A DNA stretch of 64,000 nucleotides. Source: Nocardia sp. NBC_01327. Lineage in GTDB: Bacteria > Actinomycetota > Actinomycetes > Mycobacteriales > Mycobacteriaceae. Every line of letters begins with the position of its first letter. Position 1 is the stretch's first letter. Positions 35,217 through 43,348 of this stretch are shown in pieces. The translations under genes and the position numbers were made by a program. The notes beneath the pieces were generated by a model. That model did not search any database. It was not told the DNA's origin and worked only from the letters and a program-made list of their open reading frames with translations. The stretch is taken from NCBI RefSeq assembly GCF_035958815.1, contig NZ_CP108383.1, forward strand, positions 7,316,001 through 7,380,000. Direction: 5' to 3'.

Positions 35217-36167
35217 ATGAGCAGCGACGAACGGCCCAGTGCACCCGGTCAGGACGAATTGGCGCGCCGATTCGAGGAGCATCGCGGATATCTGCGCCGG
35301 GTCGCCTACAGCACGCTCGGCAGTCTCAGCGATGCCGACGATGTGGTGCAGGACGCGTGGCTGCGGCTGCAGCGCTACTACGAGACCAGCCCGGACGGCG
35401 CCGAGATCGAGAATCTGCGCGCCTGGCTGACCACCGTCACCGGGCGTCTGGCGCTGGACCATCTGGGTTCCGCGCGCGCCCGGCGGGAGCAGTACGTCGG
35501 TGAATGGCTGCCCGAACCCGAGATCACCAATTGGGACGATCCGGCCGACCGCGTCACCCAGGACGAGCGCGTCACCACGGCGCTGCTCGTGGTGCTGGAA
35601 TCGCTCTCCCCCGCCGAACGCACCGCATTCGTCCTGCAGGATGTCTTCGGCATGACCGGCCCGGAGGTGGCCGAGGTGGTGGGCCGCACCCCGGCGGCGG
35701 TGCGCCAGCTGGCTTCTCGCGCGCGCAAGCATGTGGAGTCGGGCACCCCGCGCTTCCCGGCCGATCCGGCCGAGCACGAGCAGGTGGTGTCGGCCTTCTC
35801 GGTGGCCTGGCGCTCGGGCGATCTGAGCGCCCTGCTGGGCGTGCTCGATTCGAACGTCACCTTCACCTCCGACGGCGGCGGCAAGGTGCAGGCCTTCCTG
35901 CATCCGCTGCACGGTTCGGGTTCGGTCGCGGAGACGCTGGTGAGCTTCCAGCAGTTCATGACGAAAACCGGTGGGGCATGGGGCCGTTCGGTGCTCGTCA
36001 ACGGCCGTCCGGGCCTGGTGGTATTCGACGGCAAATTCCTGGGCGTCCTCTCGTTCACCATCGACAACGGCCGCATCACCAATATCGATGTGGTGCGCAA
36101 TCCCGATAAGCTGCACAATCTTCCGACCGAGGCCGACGCCGACTGGACGCTGGGCGACCACAGCTGA
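35217..36167 (+). CDS. ECF41-type RNA polymerase sigma factor (SigJ-like)
   Basis: A 316-residue ECF sigma factor with region 2 (FEEHRGYLRRVAYSTLGSLS, DADDVVQDAWLRL), region 4 (SPAERTAFVLQDVFGMTGPEVAEVVGRT) and a C-terminal SnoaL-like domain. Three marks of group ECF41 are present: WLPEP in the linker, the DGGGK loop and NPDKL at the end. In this group the fused domain, not a separate anti-sigma factor, sets activity. ATG 35217 follows GGTGAGG; a GTG at 35169 is also in frame. Confidence 0.92.
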   Translation: MSSDERPSAPGQDELARRFEEHRGYLRRVAYSTLGSLSDADDVVQDAWLRLQRYYETSPDGAEIENLRAWLTTVTGRLALDHLGSARARREQYVGEWLPEPEITNWDDPADRVTQDERVTTALLVVLESLSPAERTAFVLQDVFGMTGPEVAEVVGRTPAAVRQLASRARKHVESGTPRFPADPAEHEQVVSAFSVAWRSGDLSALLGVLDSNVTFTSDGGGKVQAFLHPLHGSGSVAETLVSFQQFMTKTGGAWGRSVLVNGRPGLVVFDGKFLGVLSFTIDNGRITNIDVVRNPDKLHNLPTEADADWTLGDHS

Positions 36168-36176
36168 TCCACGCAG

Positions 36177-36219
36177 CAGCGGGCCCGCGACCGAGTTCGA
36201 TCCGGTGGCGGGCCCGCTG
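36177..36219. terminator. Bidirectional terminator
   Basis: CAGCGGGCCCGC (36177-36188) pairs perfectly with GCGGGCCCGCTG (36208-36219). It lies between the convergent sigma factor and alanine dehydrogenase genes. Confidence 0.75.
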
Positions 36220-36240
36220 TTCGTCCGATGGGCTACGCCC

Positions 36241-37359
36241 TCAGTGCGCTGCCCGGCCGACGGGGTGCAGACCGTGGGCCGCCGCGACCTCCGGCGAATA
36301 CAGCTGCCCGGCATCGGCCGTAAGTCCCTGCGCCAGACCGGGATCGCCATCGCATGCGGCGCGCCAGCCCAGATCGGCAATGGCGCGGGCATACGGGAGC
36401 GTGGCATTGGTGAGCGCGACCGTGGCGGTGTGCGGCACCGCTCCCGGCATATTGGCGACGCAGTAGAACAGCGAATCCACCACGCGGAAGGTGGGTTTCG
36501 CATGCGTGGTCGGATGTGAGCTCTGGAAGCACCCACCCTGGTCGATGGCGATATCCACCAGCACGGAACCCGGGCGCATGCGGGCGACCAGGGTATCGGG
36601 CACCAGCTTCGGCGCACGCGCACCCGGCACCAGTACCGAGCCGATCACCAGATCCGCTGCCAGCACCGCCTTCTCGACCTCGGCGGCATTGGATCCGATG
36701 GTGGTGACGCGCCCGCCGAACTGCACGTCCAGCGCGCGCAGTCGCGGAATATTGGTGTCCAGCACGGTGACTCGCGCACCCATGCCCACCGCGACCCCGG
36801 CGGCATTGCTGCCCGCCACCCCGCCCCCGAGCACCACCACATCGGCGGGCCGCACACCGGGCACCCCGCCCAGCAGGACGCCTTCCCCGCCCTGCGGTGA
36901 CATCAGTTGATATGCGCCGACCTGGGTGCCCAGCTTTCCGGCGACCTCGCTCATCGGCGCGAGCAGCGGCAGCGAACCATCCACCGCCCGCACGGTCTCG
37001 TAGGCGATGGCGGTGATTCCGGAGTGCAGAATCGCCTCGGTGCACTCGCGCGAGGCGGCCAGATGCAGGAAGGTGAACAGCACCTGCCCGGACCGCATGC
37101 GCGAATATTCCTGGGCGATGGGCTCTTTCACCTTCAGGACCAGCTCGGCCGCACCCCACACCTCATCGGGGGTGGCCAGCATTCGCGCCCCGGCGCCGAC
37201 ATAGTCGGCATCCACGAATCCGGAGCCGAGGCCGGCACCCGCCTCGATCACCACCTCATGTCCCTGCCGCACCAACTCCCCGGCCCCGGCAGGGGTCAGC
37301 GCGACCCGAGATTCCTGTTCCTTGACCTCCCGTGGCACACCGATTCGCATACCCGTCAT
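36241..37359 (-). CDS. ald: Alanine dehydrogenase
   Basis: A 372-residue NAD-dependent enzyme very similar to mycobacterial Ald: MRIGVPREVKEQESRVALTP, LKVKEPI, FTFLHLAAS, LLAPMSEVAGKLGTQVGA, the Rossmann VVLGGGVAGSNAAGVAVGMGA and VDIAIDQGGCF. It interconverts alanine and pyruvate plus ammonia and is used in nitrogen supply and hypoxic redox balance. ATG 37359 and ATG 37350 (MRIGVP) are both possible starts; the ribosome site is weak for either. Confidence 0.94.
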   Translation of the reverse strand: MTGMRIGVPREVKEQESRVALTPAGAGELVRQGHEVVIEAGAGLGSGFVDADYVGAGARMLATPDEVWGAAELVLKVKEPIAQEYSRMRSGQVLFTFLHLAASRECTEAILHSGITAIAYETVRAVDGSLPLLAPMSEVAGKLGTQVGAYQLMSPQGGEGVLLGGVPGVRPADVVVLGGGVAGSNAAGVAVGMGARVTVLDTNIPRLRALDVQFGGRVTTIGSNAAEVEKAVLAADLVIGSVLVPGARAPKLVPDTLVARMRPGSVLVDIAIDQGGCFQSSHPTTHAKPTFRVVDSLFYCVANMPGAVPHTATVALTNATLPYARAIADLGWRAACDGDPGLAQGLTADAGQLYSPEVAAAHGLHPVGRAAH

Positions 37360-37469
37360 GGTGTCCCACGCACCCGGCCGCCGCCATCACCGCCACGGCT
37401 CGACTTCTGCCGTGCAACCGGAGCAGCGTCAGCTGGAATTCACCGAATCCCCAGAAGAACTGCCGGTGT

Positions 37470-37500
37470 GGATCCCGGCCGAAGCATCCCGGGACTACGG
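37470..37500. repeat. Half-copy of the REP-like repeat
   Basis: GGATCCCGGCCGAAGCATCC followed by CGGGACTACGG closely follows one arm of the inverted repeat at 14305-14333. It lies between the divergent ends of ald and the MBL gene, in the promoter-side gap of ald. Confidence 0.5.
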
Positions 37501-37523
37501 AGGATCCCGGTGTCACGCGACGG

Positions 37524-38312
37524 CTATCGGGCGGCTACCGCGAGGATTTCACCTGCGACCGGGATGACCAATTGGGCGGCGCGCCCCGCGTAGGCGAAAT
37601 TGCGGGCGAGGTAGTCGAGGGTTTCGGAGAAGTGGCCCCAGCCTTCGCCGTGGACCGGGACGATCACGGCGTCGCCGAGGGCGGCGGCGGCGCGGACAGC
37701 GCTGCGGCCGTTCAGGGTCACGTCGCTGTCGCCGAAGCGGTCGACATTCGCGGCGCCGACGAAGAGCAGGGCGATATCGATGCGGCCGATGCGCTGCGCG
37801 ATCTGCTCGACGAGATCGACGGAGGCATTGTCGCCGGAGACATAGATGGTCGGCAGCTCGGCGGCCTGCAGCACAAAGCCGGTGACCACGCCCGAGAGCG
37901 CTTCCGCACCCTCGGGGCCGTGCAGCGCGGGCACGCCGGTGACCGTCACGTCACCGATGGTCACCGATTCCCAGTTCCGCAGTCCCTGAACGCCTTCCAT
38001 GCGCCCGGCGGCATCGGGAGTGGACAGCACCCGCTCGACGGTGGTCAGGAATTCGCGGCCGGCGGGGTCGAGATTGTCGGAGTGCTGATCGTGCGAGAGC
38101 AGCACCACATCGACCGGGCCGACCTGATCGGCGGGGATGGCGGGGCCGGTCAGCTTGTGCAGGACGAGGGGGCCGGAGGGGTAGTCGCCCGGCTCGTCGA
38201 ACGTGGGATCGGTCAGCCAGGTGAGGTTGCCATAGCGGAAGCGCACGGTGGGGCCGCCGATGTGCAGGAGGTCGACGGTGGTGGAAGCGGTGCGGTCGAT
38301 CGTGTTCGTCAT
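37524..38312 (-). CDS. MBL fold metallohydrolase (UlaG-like)
   Basis: A 262-residue metallo-beta-lactamase-fold protein of the UlaG/RomA kind. The metal motif is a variant, LSHDQHSDNLD, and later ligands lie in VPALHGPEGAE and VSGDNASVD and near VPVHGEGWGHF. The first motif reads H-D-Q-H-S-D-N where UlaG proteins have H-x-H-x-D-H, so the site probably holds one or two metals. Substrate unknown; an ester or lactone is likely. It is divergent from the GlxA-type regulator, which may control it. Confidence 0.85.
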   Translation of the reverse strand: MTNTIDRTASTTVDLLHIGGPTVRFRYGNLTWLTDPTFDEPGDYPSGPLVLHKLTGPAIPADQVGPVDVVLLSHDQHSDNLDPAGREFLTTVERVLSTPDAAGRMEGVQGLRNWESVTIGDVTVTGVPALHGPEGAEALSGVVTGFVLQAAELPTIYVSGDNASVDLVEQIAQRIGRIDIALLFVGAANVDRFGDSDVTLNGRSAVRAAAALGDAVIVPVHGEGWGHFSETLDYLARNFAYAGRAAQLVIPVAGEILAVAAR

Positions 38313-38383
38313 GACACGAAGTCTGCCCGTCCCCGGCACCCGCCAACAGTGGCCCGAAGGCCGCGTATCGATATAATCGGGCC

Positions 38384-39352
38384 ATGCGTTCGGTGGCCGT
38401 TCTCGCGTTCGATCAGATCAGTCCCTTCCACCTCTCCGTGCCGAGCCTGGTGTTCGGCCAGGTCGGCACGAGCGGTGAGAAGGATGCGCCCTATCGCGTC
38501 GACATCTGCGCCGAGCAGGCCGGAATCCTCTCCACGCCAGCGGGATTCGAGATTGTCGTACGACACGGCCTGGATGTGCTGGAACACGCGGACACGGTGG
38601 TCATCCCGAGCTGGAAACGGCATCAGCCGCTCAGCGAGCCGGCCCGCGCGGCACTGCATCGGGCGCACGAGCGCGGAAGCCGCATTGTCGGACTGTGCCT
38701 GGGCGCGTGGGCCATCGCCGACAGCGGTCTCGCCGACGGCCGCGAGATCACCACGCACTGGTCCGCCGCGGCCGAGCTGGCGCGCGCGTTCCCGGCCGTG
38801 CGGGTGCGCGCCGACACCCTCTGGTCCGACCACGGCGATCTGGTCACCTCCGCCGGTGTCGCGGCCGCACTGGACTGCTGCCTGCATCTCGTGCGCAGCG
38901 ATCTCGGCAGCCGCACCGCCACCGAATTGGCCCGCACCCTGGTACTGGCCCCGCATCGCGGCGGTTCGCAGGCCCAGTACATTCCCGTCGCCGTTCCCGA
39001 GGCTCTGGACAACGACCCCATCGAGCACGCAATGGTGTGGGCGCGTACCCATCTCGGCGATCCGATCGACCTGGATACCTGGGCCCGCACCGCCCTCATG
39101 TCGCGCCGCACCTTCACCCGCCGCTTCCGCGACCGCACCGGTTCCAGCCCGCAGCAGTGGCTACTGCATCAGCGCATCGACCGCGCCCGCCTGCTGCTGG
39201 AATCCACCGACGACACCATGGACCGCATTGCCGCCGACTCGGGGCTCGGCACCGCCGTCAACCTCCGCCAGCACTTCCACCGGCAGCTCGGCACCAGCCC
39301 CGCAACCCACCGCGCACTGTTCCGCCTCTCCGGAACTTCAGCGGGCGGCTGA
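38384..39352 (+). CDS. GlxA-type AraC regulator with DJ-1/PfpI domain
   Basis: A 322-residue regulator. Residues 1-190 form a DJ-1/PfpI-like domain with the nucleophile elbow IVGLCLGAWAIAD; the C-terminal AraC domain has two helix-turn-helices (LDTWARTALMSRRTFTRRFRDRTG and MDRIAADSGLGTAVNLRQHFHR). Relatives sense small nitrogenous or aldehyde compounds. It is transcribed away from the MBL hydrolase gene from a 71-base shared promoter region, a layout typical of a regulator and its target. Confidence 0.92.
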   Translation: MRSVAVLAFDQISPFHLSVPSLVFGQVGTSGEKDAPYRVDICAEQAGILSTPAGFEIVVRHGLDVLEHADTVVIPSWKRHQPLSEPARAALHRAHERGSRIVGLCLGAWAIADSGLADGREITTHWSAAAELARAFPAVRVRADTLWSDHGDLVTSAGVAAALDCCLHLVRSDLGSRTATELARTLVLAPHRGGSQAQYIPVAVPEALDNDPIEHAMVWARTHLGDPIDLDTWARTALMSRRTFTRRFRDRTGSSPQQWLLHQRIDRARLLLESTDDTMDRIAADSGLGTAVNLRQHFHRQLGTSPATHRALFRLSGTSAGG

Positions 39353-39506
39353 GTACCCAACCGGCCATGCACCCGTACCGGCGGTTAGGTGCTGGGGGAG
39401 TTCTGGGGGTACCCCGGGAGTTACCCCGACGCTCACGAGATCAGTCGTCGCCTTCGCGACGCGGGGCGGTGCCGCAGCGGGCGACGCGGACGATAGGTTC
39501 TCGAGC

Positions 39507-40022
39507 ATGAAGATTCAGTTGGGTGAGCATGCTCCGGAGATTGACGAGAGTGCGTGGATTGCGCCGAATGCCACGGTGATCGGGCGGGTGCGGCTGGGGG
39601 CGGAGGTGAGTGTCTGGTACTCGGCGGTGCTGCGCGGGGATCTCGAGGACATCACCGTCGGACAGGGCAGCAATATTCAGGACGGGTCCGTGCTGCATGC
39701 CGATCCCGGATTTCCGTGCACCGTGGGTGCGGGGGTTTCGGTGGGGCACAATGCGATTCTGCACGGGTGCACCATCGGCGACGATGTGCTCGTCGGCATG
39801 GGGGCGACGGTGCTCAATGGCGCGGTGATCGGTGCGGGCAGTTTGATCGCCGCGAATGCGCTGATTCCCGAGGGCGCGCAGATTCCGCCGGGGTCACTGG
39901 TGGCGGGGGTGCCGGGCAAGGTACGGCGCGAGCTGGGCGAAGCCGAGTTGGATCGCATTCGGCTGAATGCCGCAGTGTACCTGCACAACACGAGCCTGCA
40001 CCGTAACGGTCAAGAGGTGTGA
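39507..40022 (+). CDS. Gamma carbonic anhydrase family protein
   Basis: A 171-residue left-handed beta-helix protein built of hexapeptide repeats (VGAGVSVGHNAILHG, IGDDVLVGMGATVLNG, IGAGSLIAANALIPEG). Zinc ligands fit the family: His in VLHADPG and two in VSVGHNAILHG. Members hydrate carbon dioxide or act on acyl-CoA/carnitine. ATG 39507 is the only start placing the N-terminal IDESAWIAPNATVIGRV correctly. Confidence 0.92.
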   Translation: MKIQLGEHAPEIDESAWIAPNATVIGRVRLGAEVSVWYSAVLRGDLEDITVGQGSNIQDGSVLHADPGFPCTVGAGVSVGHNAILHGCTIGDDVLVGMGATVLNGAVIGAGSLIAANALIPEGAQIPPGSLVAGVPGKVRRELGEAELDRIRLNAAVYLHNTSLHRNGQEV

Positions 40023-40164
40023 CTCGAGAGGGTGTGTGAGAGTTCCCACACTGAACAAGCGACCATATGGTCCGCTGTTAGCATTCGGCATAGCGTTCCC
40101 GGCGGCCCGGGCTGTGCCGCCGCCTGCCGGGCGCGTGCTCGTGGCTAGCAGGAGGTTTCATACG

Positions 40165-40338
40165 GTGTCGTACGAGCAGAACGGTATGCACCGGCAGCGG
40201 ATCAGCGTGGCCGATATTGCGGACCAGCCGGGGGGCATCGAGGCGCTGCAGCGCCGAGTACACGAATTACGTTCCAATGGAATCGATTTCGCGGCCAATG
40301 CCATAGAACGCGAGATGGCCGCACTCAACGTCCACTGA
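40165..40338 (+). CDS. Small conserved-looking protein, 57 residues
   Basis: GTG 40165 follows a perfect AGGAGG nine bases upstream. The product is a charged, helical, cytoplasmic peptide (ISVADIADQPGGIEALQRRV and AANAIEREMAALN). It has no cysteines or membrane helix. I do not recognise a family. It is set between a carbonic anhydrase and a TetR gene on the same strand with gaps of about 100-140 bases. Confidence 0.65.
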   Translation: MSYEQNGMHRQRISVADIADQPGGIEALQRRVHELRSNGIDFAANAIEREMAALNVH

Positions 40339-40442
40339 GTGGACACCAGTCGACCGCCGACATCGGGACACGCACGCGCGATGCGATAATGACGCGTTCC
40401 CACCGCAGCGTCGCGGATGTCAACCGATCGACTGGAGACTCG

Positions 40443-41075
40443 ATGCCGTCCGTGCCCGCCATCCTGCAACGCATTCTGGAGAAGCCCCGGGCCGAAGGCG
40501 AACAGCTCCTGGAGAGCGCGCTGTCGGCCTTCCTCGACTTCGGGATCAAGCGAACCAGCATGGGAGAGATCGCACGTCGCGCCGGCATCAGCCCCGCCAC
40601 GCTCTACCGCCGCTTCGAATCCAAGAACGATCTGGTCGAGGCCGTGAGCGTGCGGGAGGCGCAGCAGTTCATCGCCGAGATCGACCAGCGGGTGCGGCAG
40701 GTCTCGCACAACGGCCAGGCCGGTGAGGATCAGCTGGTCGAGATCTTCGTCGCCTTCATCACCAATCTGGCGAACAATAAACTGCTGCAACGACTCCTGC
40801 GCACCGAACCCGATGTGATCCTGCCCCGCCTCACCACCGAGGCCGGACCGGTGCTCGCGGTCGGCCGCACCTACCTCGCCGAAAAGCTGCGCGGGCTACA
40901 GGAATCCGGAGGCGTGGGCGATTTCGACGCCGACCTGGTGGCGGAAGTCCTTGCGCGACTGGGGCAGTCCCTGGCCCTCACGCCGGACGGGCTCATCCCG
41001 CTCGGCGACGAGCAGGCCGCCCGCGAATTCGCCCGGCGCACCATCCTTCCCATGATCGGCGTACAGCCCGTGTGA
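40443..41075 (+). CDS. TetR family transcriptional regulator
   Basis: A 210-residue TetR regulator with the DNA-binding segment SMGEIARRAGISPATLYRRFESK and an all-helical effector domain. The start MPSVPAILQRILEKPRAEGEQLL is chosen because CTGGAG lies six bases upstream. It ends four bases before the convergent SGNH esterase gene. Which genes it controls is not evident. Confidence 0.88.
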   Translation: MPSVPAILQRILEKPRAEGEQLLESALSAFLDFGIKRTSMGEIARRAGISPATLYRRFESKNDLVEAVSVREAQQFIAEIDQRVRQVSHNGQAGEDQLVEIFVAFITNLANNKLLQRLLRTEPDVILPRLTTEAGPVLAVGRTYLAEKLRGLQESGGVGDFDADLVAEVLARLGQSLALTPDGLIPLGDEQAAREFARRTILPMIGVQPV

Positions 41076-41079
41076 TCGC

Positions 41080-41982
41080 CTACTGCCCGTACCTGGCGTA
41101 GAGGGCGCTCGCGACCACCGAATCACCCTTGGCCGAGGGATGGAACGGGAGGCCGCCGGGATCGGCGCGGAAGTCACCGAAACCGTTGAGCCAGGGCTGA
41201 TCCGAGCACAGGCCGTGACCGGCGGTCGGGGTGCGGGTATCGAGGAAGTCGATGCCGAGCAGGCCCGCGGCCTCGCGCTGCGCCTGGTCGATGCGGTCCA
41301 GGAATTCGATGAGAGCCCGGCCGCGCGGCTGGATGTAGGGGGCGACGCCGAGCACGCTGATGCAGAGGGTGTCCTGTCCCGAGGGGAACAGCTCCGGGTA
41401 GCCGACCAGCACGATGCGCGCATTGGGCGCGTAGTACTTGATGTAGGTCACCGCATTGCTGATGCGCTGCGCGTAGAGCGCACCCGAAACGCCGTGGTAG
41501 TCCGTCATTCGGTCCTGATCCACCGCGTCCGGCCCGCAACCGTCGACCAGATCGAAGACGCATTTCTGCAGTGACGACCAGAGGGTCACATCGTTCGAAC
41601 CCCAGTGGTCATTGAGCCCGAACTGCAGTGTCACCAGTTTGGTGCGCGGCCCGAACGCGCCGGCCTTGTCGGCCGCCTTCGTCTCGAGGCCGAGCGTGTA
41701 CCCCGGTGGAGTGTCGATGGAGGCGCCGGGACAGGACCCGTCCAGCAGCTCGGAGCCCCGCATGAGGCCCGCGAGCTGGGTGGGCCAGGAGGTGTCGCCG
41801 TGTACGCATTCGGCGTTCTCGGAGAAGAAGTCCCACTTGTTCGCACTGTAGGAATCACCCAGCACCACTACATCTTTGCCGCCGGTCGGGGCATCCGCTC
41901 CCGCCGCTCCGGCCCCGCTCACCGATGCGGCAATCGCCAGGGCGGCCGCACACATCCACCGGCCACTGTTCCCGAATTGCAT
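41080..41982 (-). CDS. Secreted SGNH/GDSL hydrolase
   Basis: A 300-residue exported esterase. The signal peptide spans residues 1-30 (…GAGAAGADA). Block I is VVVLGDSYSANKW (nucleophile Ser), block III GLNDHWG, and block V PFHPSAKGD with the catalytic His. Six cysteines in the mature part (AECVHG, GSCPG, QKCVF, DGCGP, TLCIS, GLCSD) suggest three disulfides, as in Streptomyces SGNH lipases. It cleaves lipid or acyl esters outside the cell. Confidence 0.9.
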   Translation of the reverse strand: MQFGNSGRWMCAAALAIAASVSGAGAAGADAPTGGKDVVVLGDSYSANKWDFFSENAECVHGDTSWPTQLAGLMRGSELLDGSCPGASIDTPPGYTLGLETKAADKAGAFGPRTKLVTLQFGLNDHWGSNDVTLWSSLQKCVFDLVDGCGPDAVDQDRMTDYHGVSGALYAQRISNAVTYIKYYAPNARIVLVGYPELFPSGQDTLCISVLGVAPYIQPRGRALIEFLDRIDQAQREAAGLLGIDFLDTRTPTAGHGLCSDQPWLNGFGDFRADPGGLPFHPSAKGDSVVASALYARYGQ

Positions 41983-42139
41983 GAGATCCTCGAATCATGA
42001 ACTGAAGTGTTCGTCATTCACTCCAGCGCGAGTGTACAAACCCGCACAGCTCCCCCAGCCCGGTTCCGGGAATCCCTCCCGCCCCCAATTACCGGGGCAG
42101 CCCCTCGATCCTGCCGGGGCCGCGGCGTTGCCCGGGTCC

Positions 42140-42769
42140 TCACTCCAGATCGGAGTTCACAGCTTTGCCGGCCCGGCGATGCTGCCGCCATTTCCAATAC
42201 ACGAGGCCGAGTATCACCAGCACCGGAATGATGATCGCCAGATCGGAGTCGATCTGCTTCATGATTACCGTGAATGATTGACCCACCAGATAACCCGCCA
42301 GCACCATCGCCGAACCCCAGATGATCGCACCCGCGAAACTGGCCACCAGAAATCGCTGATACGACATCATCGACATGCCTACCAACTGCGGCAGCATGGT
42401 CCGGAAGAAGGCGCTGAACCGGCCGAAAACAATCGCCCAGCCACCGCGCCGCTGCAGAAAGTTCCCGGCCTTGTCGAGATTCGCGCGATACCTGTCGAAG
42501 ATCGCCCACTCCAGAACGCGCGCGCCGTAAATCTTGCCGACCGCGAATCCGACACTCGCCCCGACTACCGCGGATACCGCTACCAGCGCCAGCGTCGTAG
42601 CCAGATTCAAATGCCCTTGACTGGCCGCGACTCCCGCGAGAATCGCGGCGGTATCCCCGGGCACCAGCAGCCCGAAAACCATCGCCTCCTCGGCGAATAC
42701 CAGCAGTGCGACGACCAGATACGTCCACACCGGGGAGAAACTCAAAATTCGCTGTACCAGCGAGTCCAT
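42140..42769 (-). CDS. DedA family (VTT domain) membrane protein
   Basis: A 209-residue integral membrane protein with the DedA signature EEAMVFGLLVPGDTAAILAG, FAVGKIYGAR, RRGGWAIVFGRFSAFFRTMLPQLVGMSMM and four or five membrane helices. Some family members flip undecaprenyl phosphate or phospholipids; others affect proton-driven stress resistance. The longer frame starting at 42826 is less likely because ATG 42769 begins the family N-terminus (MDSLVQRILSFSPVW). Confidence 0.9.
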   Translation of the reverse strand: MDSLVQRILSFSPVWTYLVVALLVFAEEAMVFGLLVPGDTAAILAGVAASQGHLNLATTLALVAVSAVVGASVGFAVGKIYGARVLEWAIFDRYRANLDKAGNFLQRRGGWAIVFGRFSAFFRTMLPQLVGMSMMSYQRFLVASFAGAIIWGSAMVLAGYLVGQSFTVIMKQIDSDLAIIIPVLVILGLVYWKWRQHRRAGKAVNSDLE

Positions 42770-42987
42770 ACGGACGACGCTAACCGCCCGGGCCTCGGAA
42801 TCAGCGAAGAAACTCACACCCCGCACCCACCGGCGAGAAAACGGCGGGGCAAAAAACAGTGGCGTCCGAATCGGCCGACATGCTGAACCCCCTACGGCCG
42901 CACGACGAGTCCGATTCGGACGCCACTACCGATTCAATCCGCACACAGGTCGACCGAACCCGGAAGTAATCCGGTCAACCGCGATGA

Positions 42988-43119
42988 TCAGAATGAATCG
43001 GAGACATTCCCCGCCGCGGCGCCGGCAACGCCGGCAGAGCCTGCGGCTGCGGCGCTGCCCGCGCAGAGACCAAGAAAGAGAGCTGCTAGAAGACCCATCC
43101 CGACGACCTTTCGAACCAT
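42988..43119 (-). CDS. 43-residue putative secreted peptide
   Basis: The frame MVRKVVGMGLLAALFLGLCA continues GSAAAAGSAG… and ends NVSDSF. Positive N-terminus, hydrophobic core and AAAA cleavage region make a standard signal peptide, leaving about 18-20 mature residues. The ribosome site is weak (GGGA). It lies alone in the 580-base gap between DedA and gnd. It could be a small surface or signalling peptide, or a chance frame. Confidence 0.45.
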   Translation of the reverse strand: MVRKVVGMGLLAALFLGLCAGSAAAAGSAGVAGAAAGNVSDSF

Positions 43120-43265
43120 CCATTCCCAATGAAGCAATTCGAAAACTACTGCAGCCCACGCACTTTGCCGAGCCCTGGAGCGGCATTCCCGGCAGACTCC
43201 ATGACGATCCCCAGAAACCTCTCAGGCAGCCCTGAGCTGGCCCTGTGCTATACCCCCAACAGAAA

Positions 43266-43304
43266 AAGGGCGGAGCCTGCCGGATCGGCACAGGCTCCGC
43301 CCTT
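43266..43304 (-). terminator. Rho-independent terminator of gnd
   Basis: AAGGGCGGAGCCTG (43266-43279) pairs with CAGGCTCCGCCCTT (43291-43304); on the minus strand the stem is followed by a CTTTTTCT run. It lies 45 bases behind the gnd stop codon. Confidence 0.88.
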
Positions 43305-43348
43305 CTCGGCGGGATTCGTGAACTTATACGGTGAACAGCAGCTGTGAA

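Noticed and set aside
34014..36623. An 869-codon minus-strand open frame
   Set aside because: It is antisense to cobD and the sigma factor gene, which have clear family motifs; its translation is low-complexity Arg/Pro/Gly.
37332..40022. An 896-codon plus-strand open frame
   Set aside because: Its last 171 codons are the gamma carbonic anhydrase; the rest is antisense to the MBL gene and out of frame with the GlxA-type gene.
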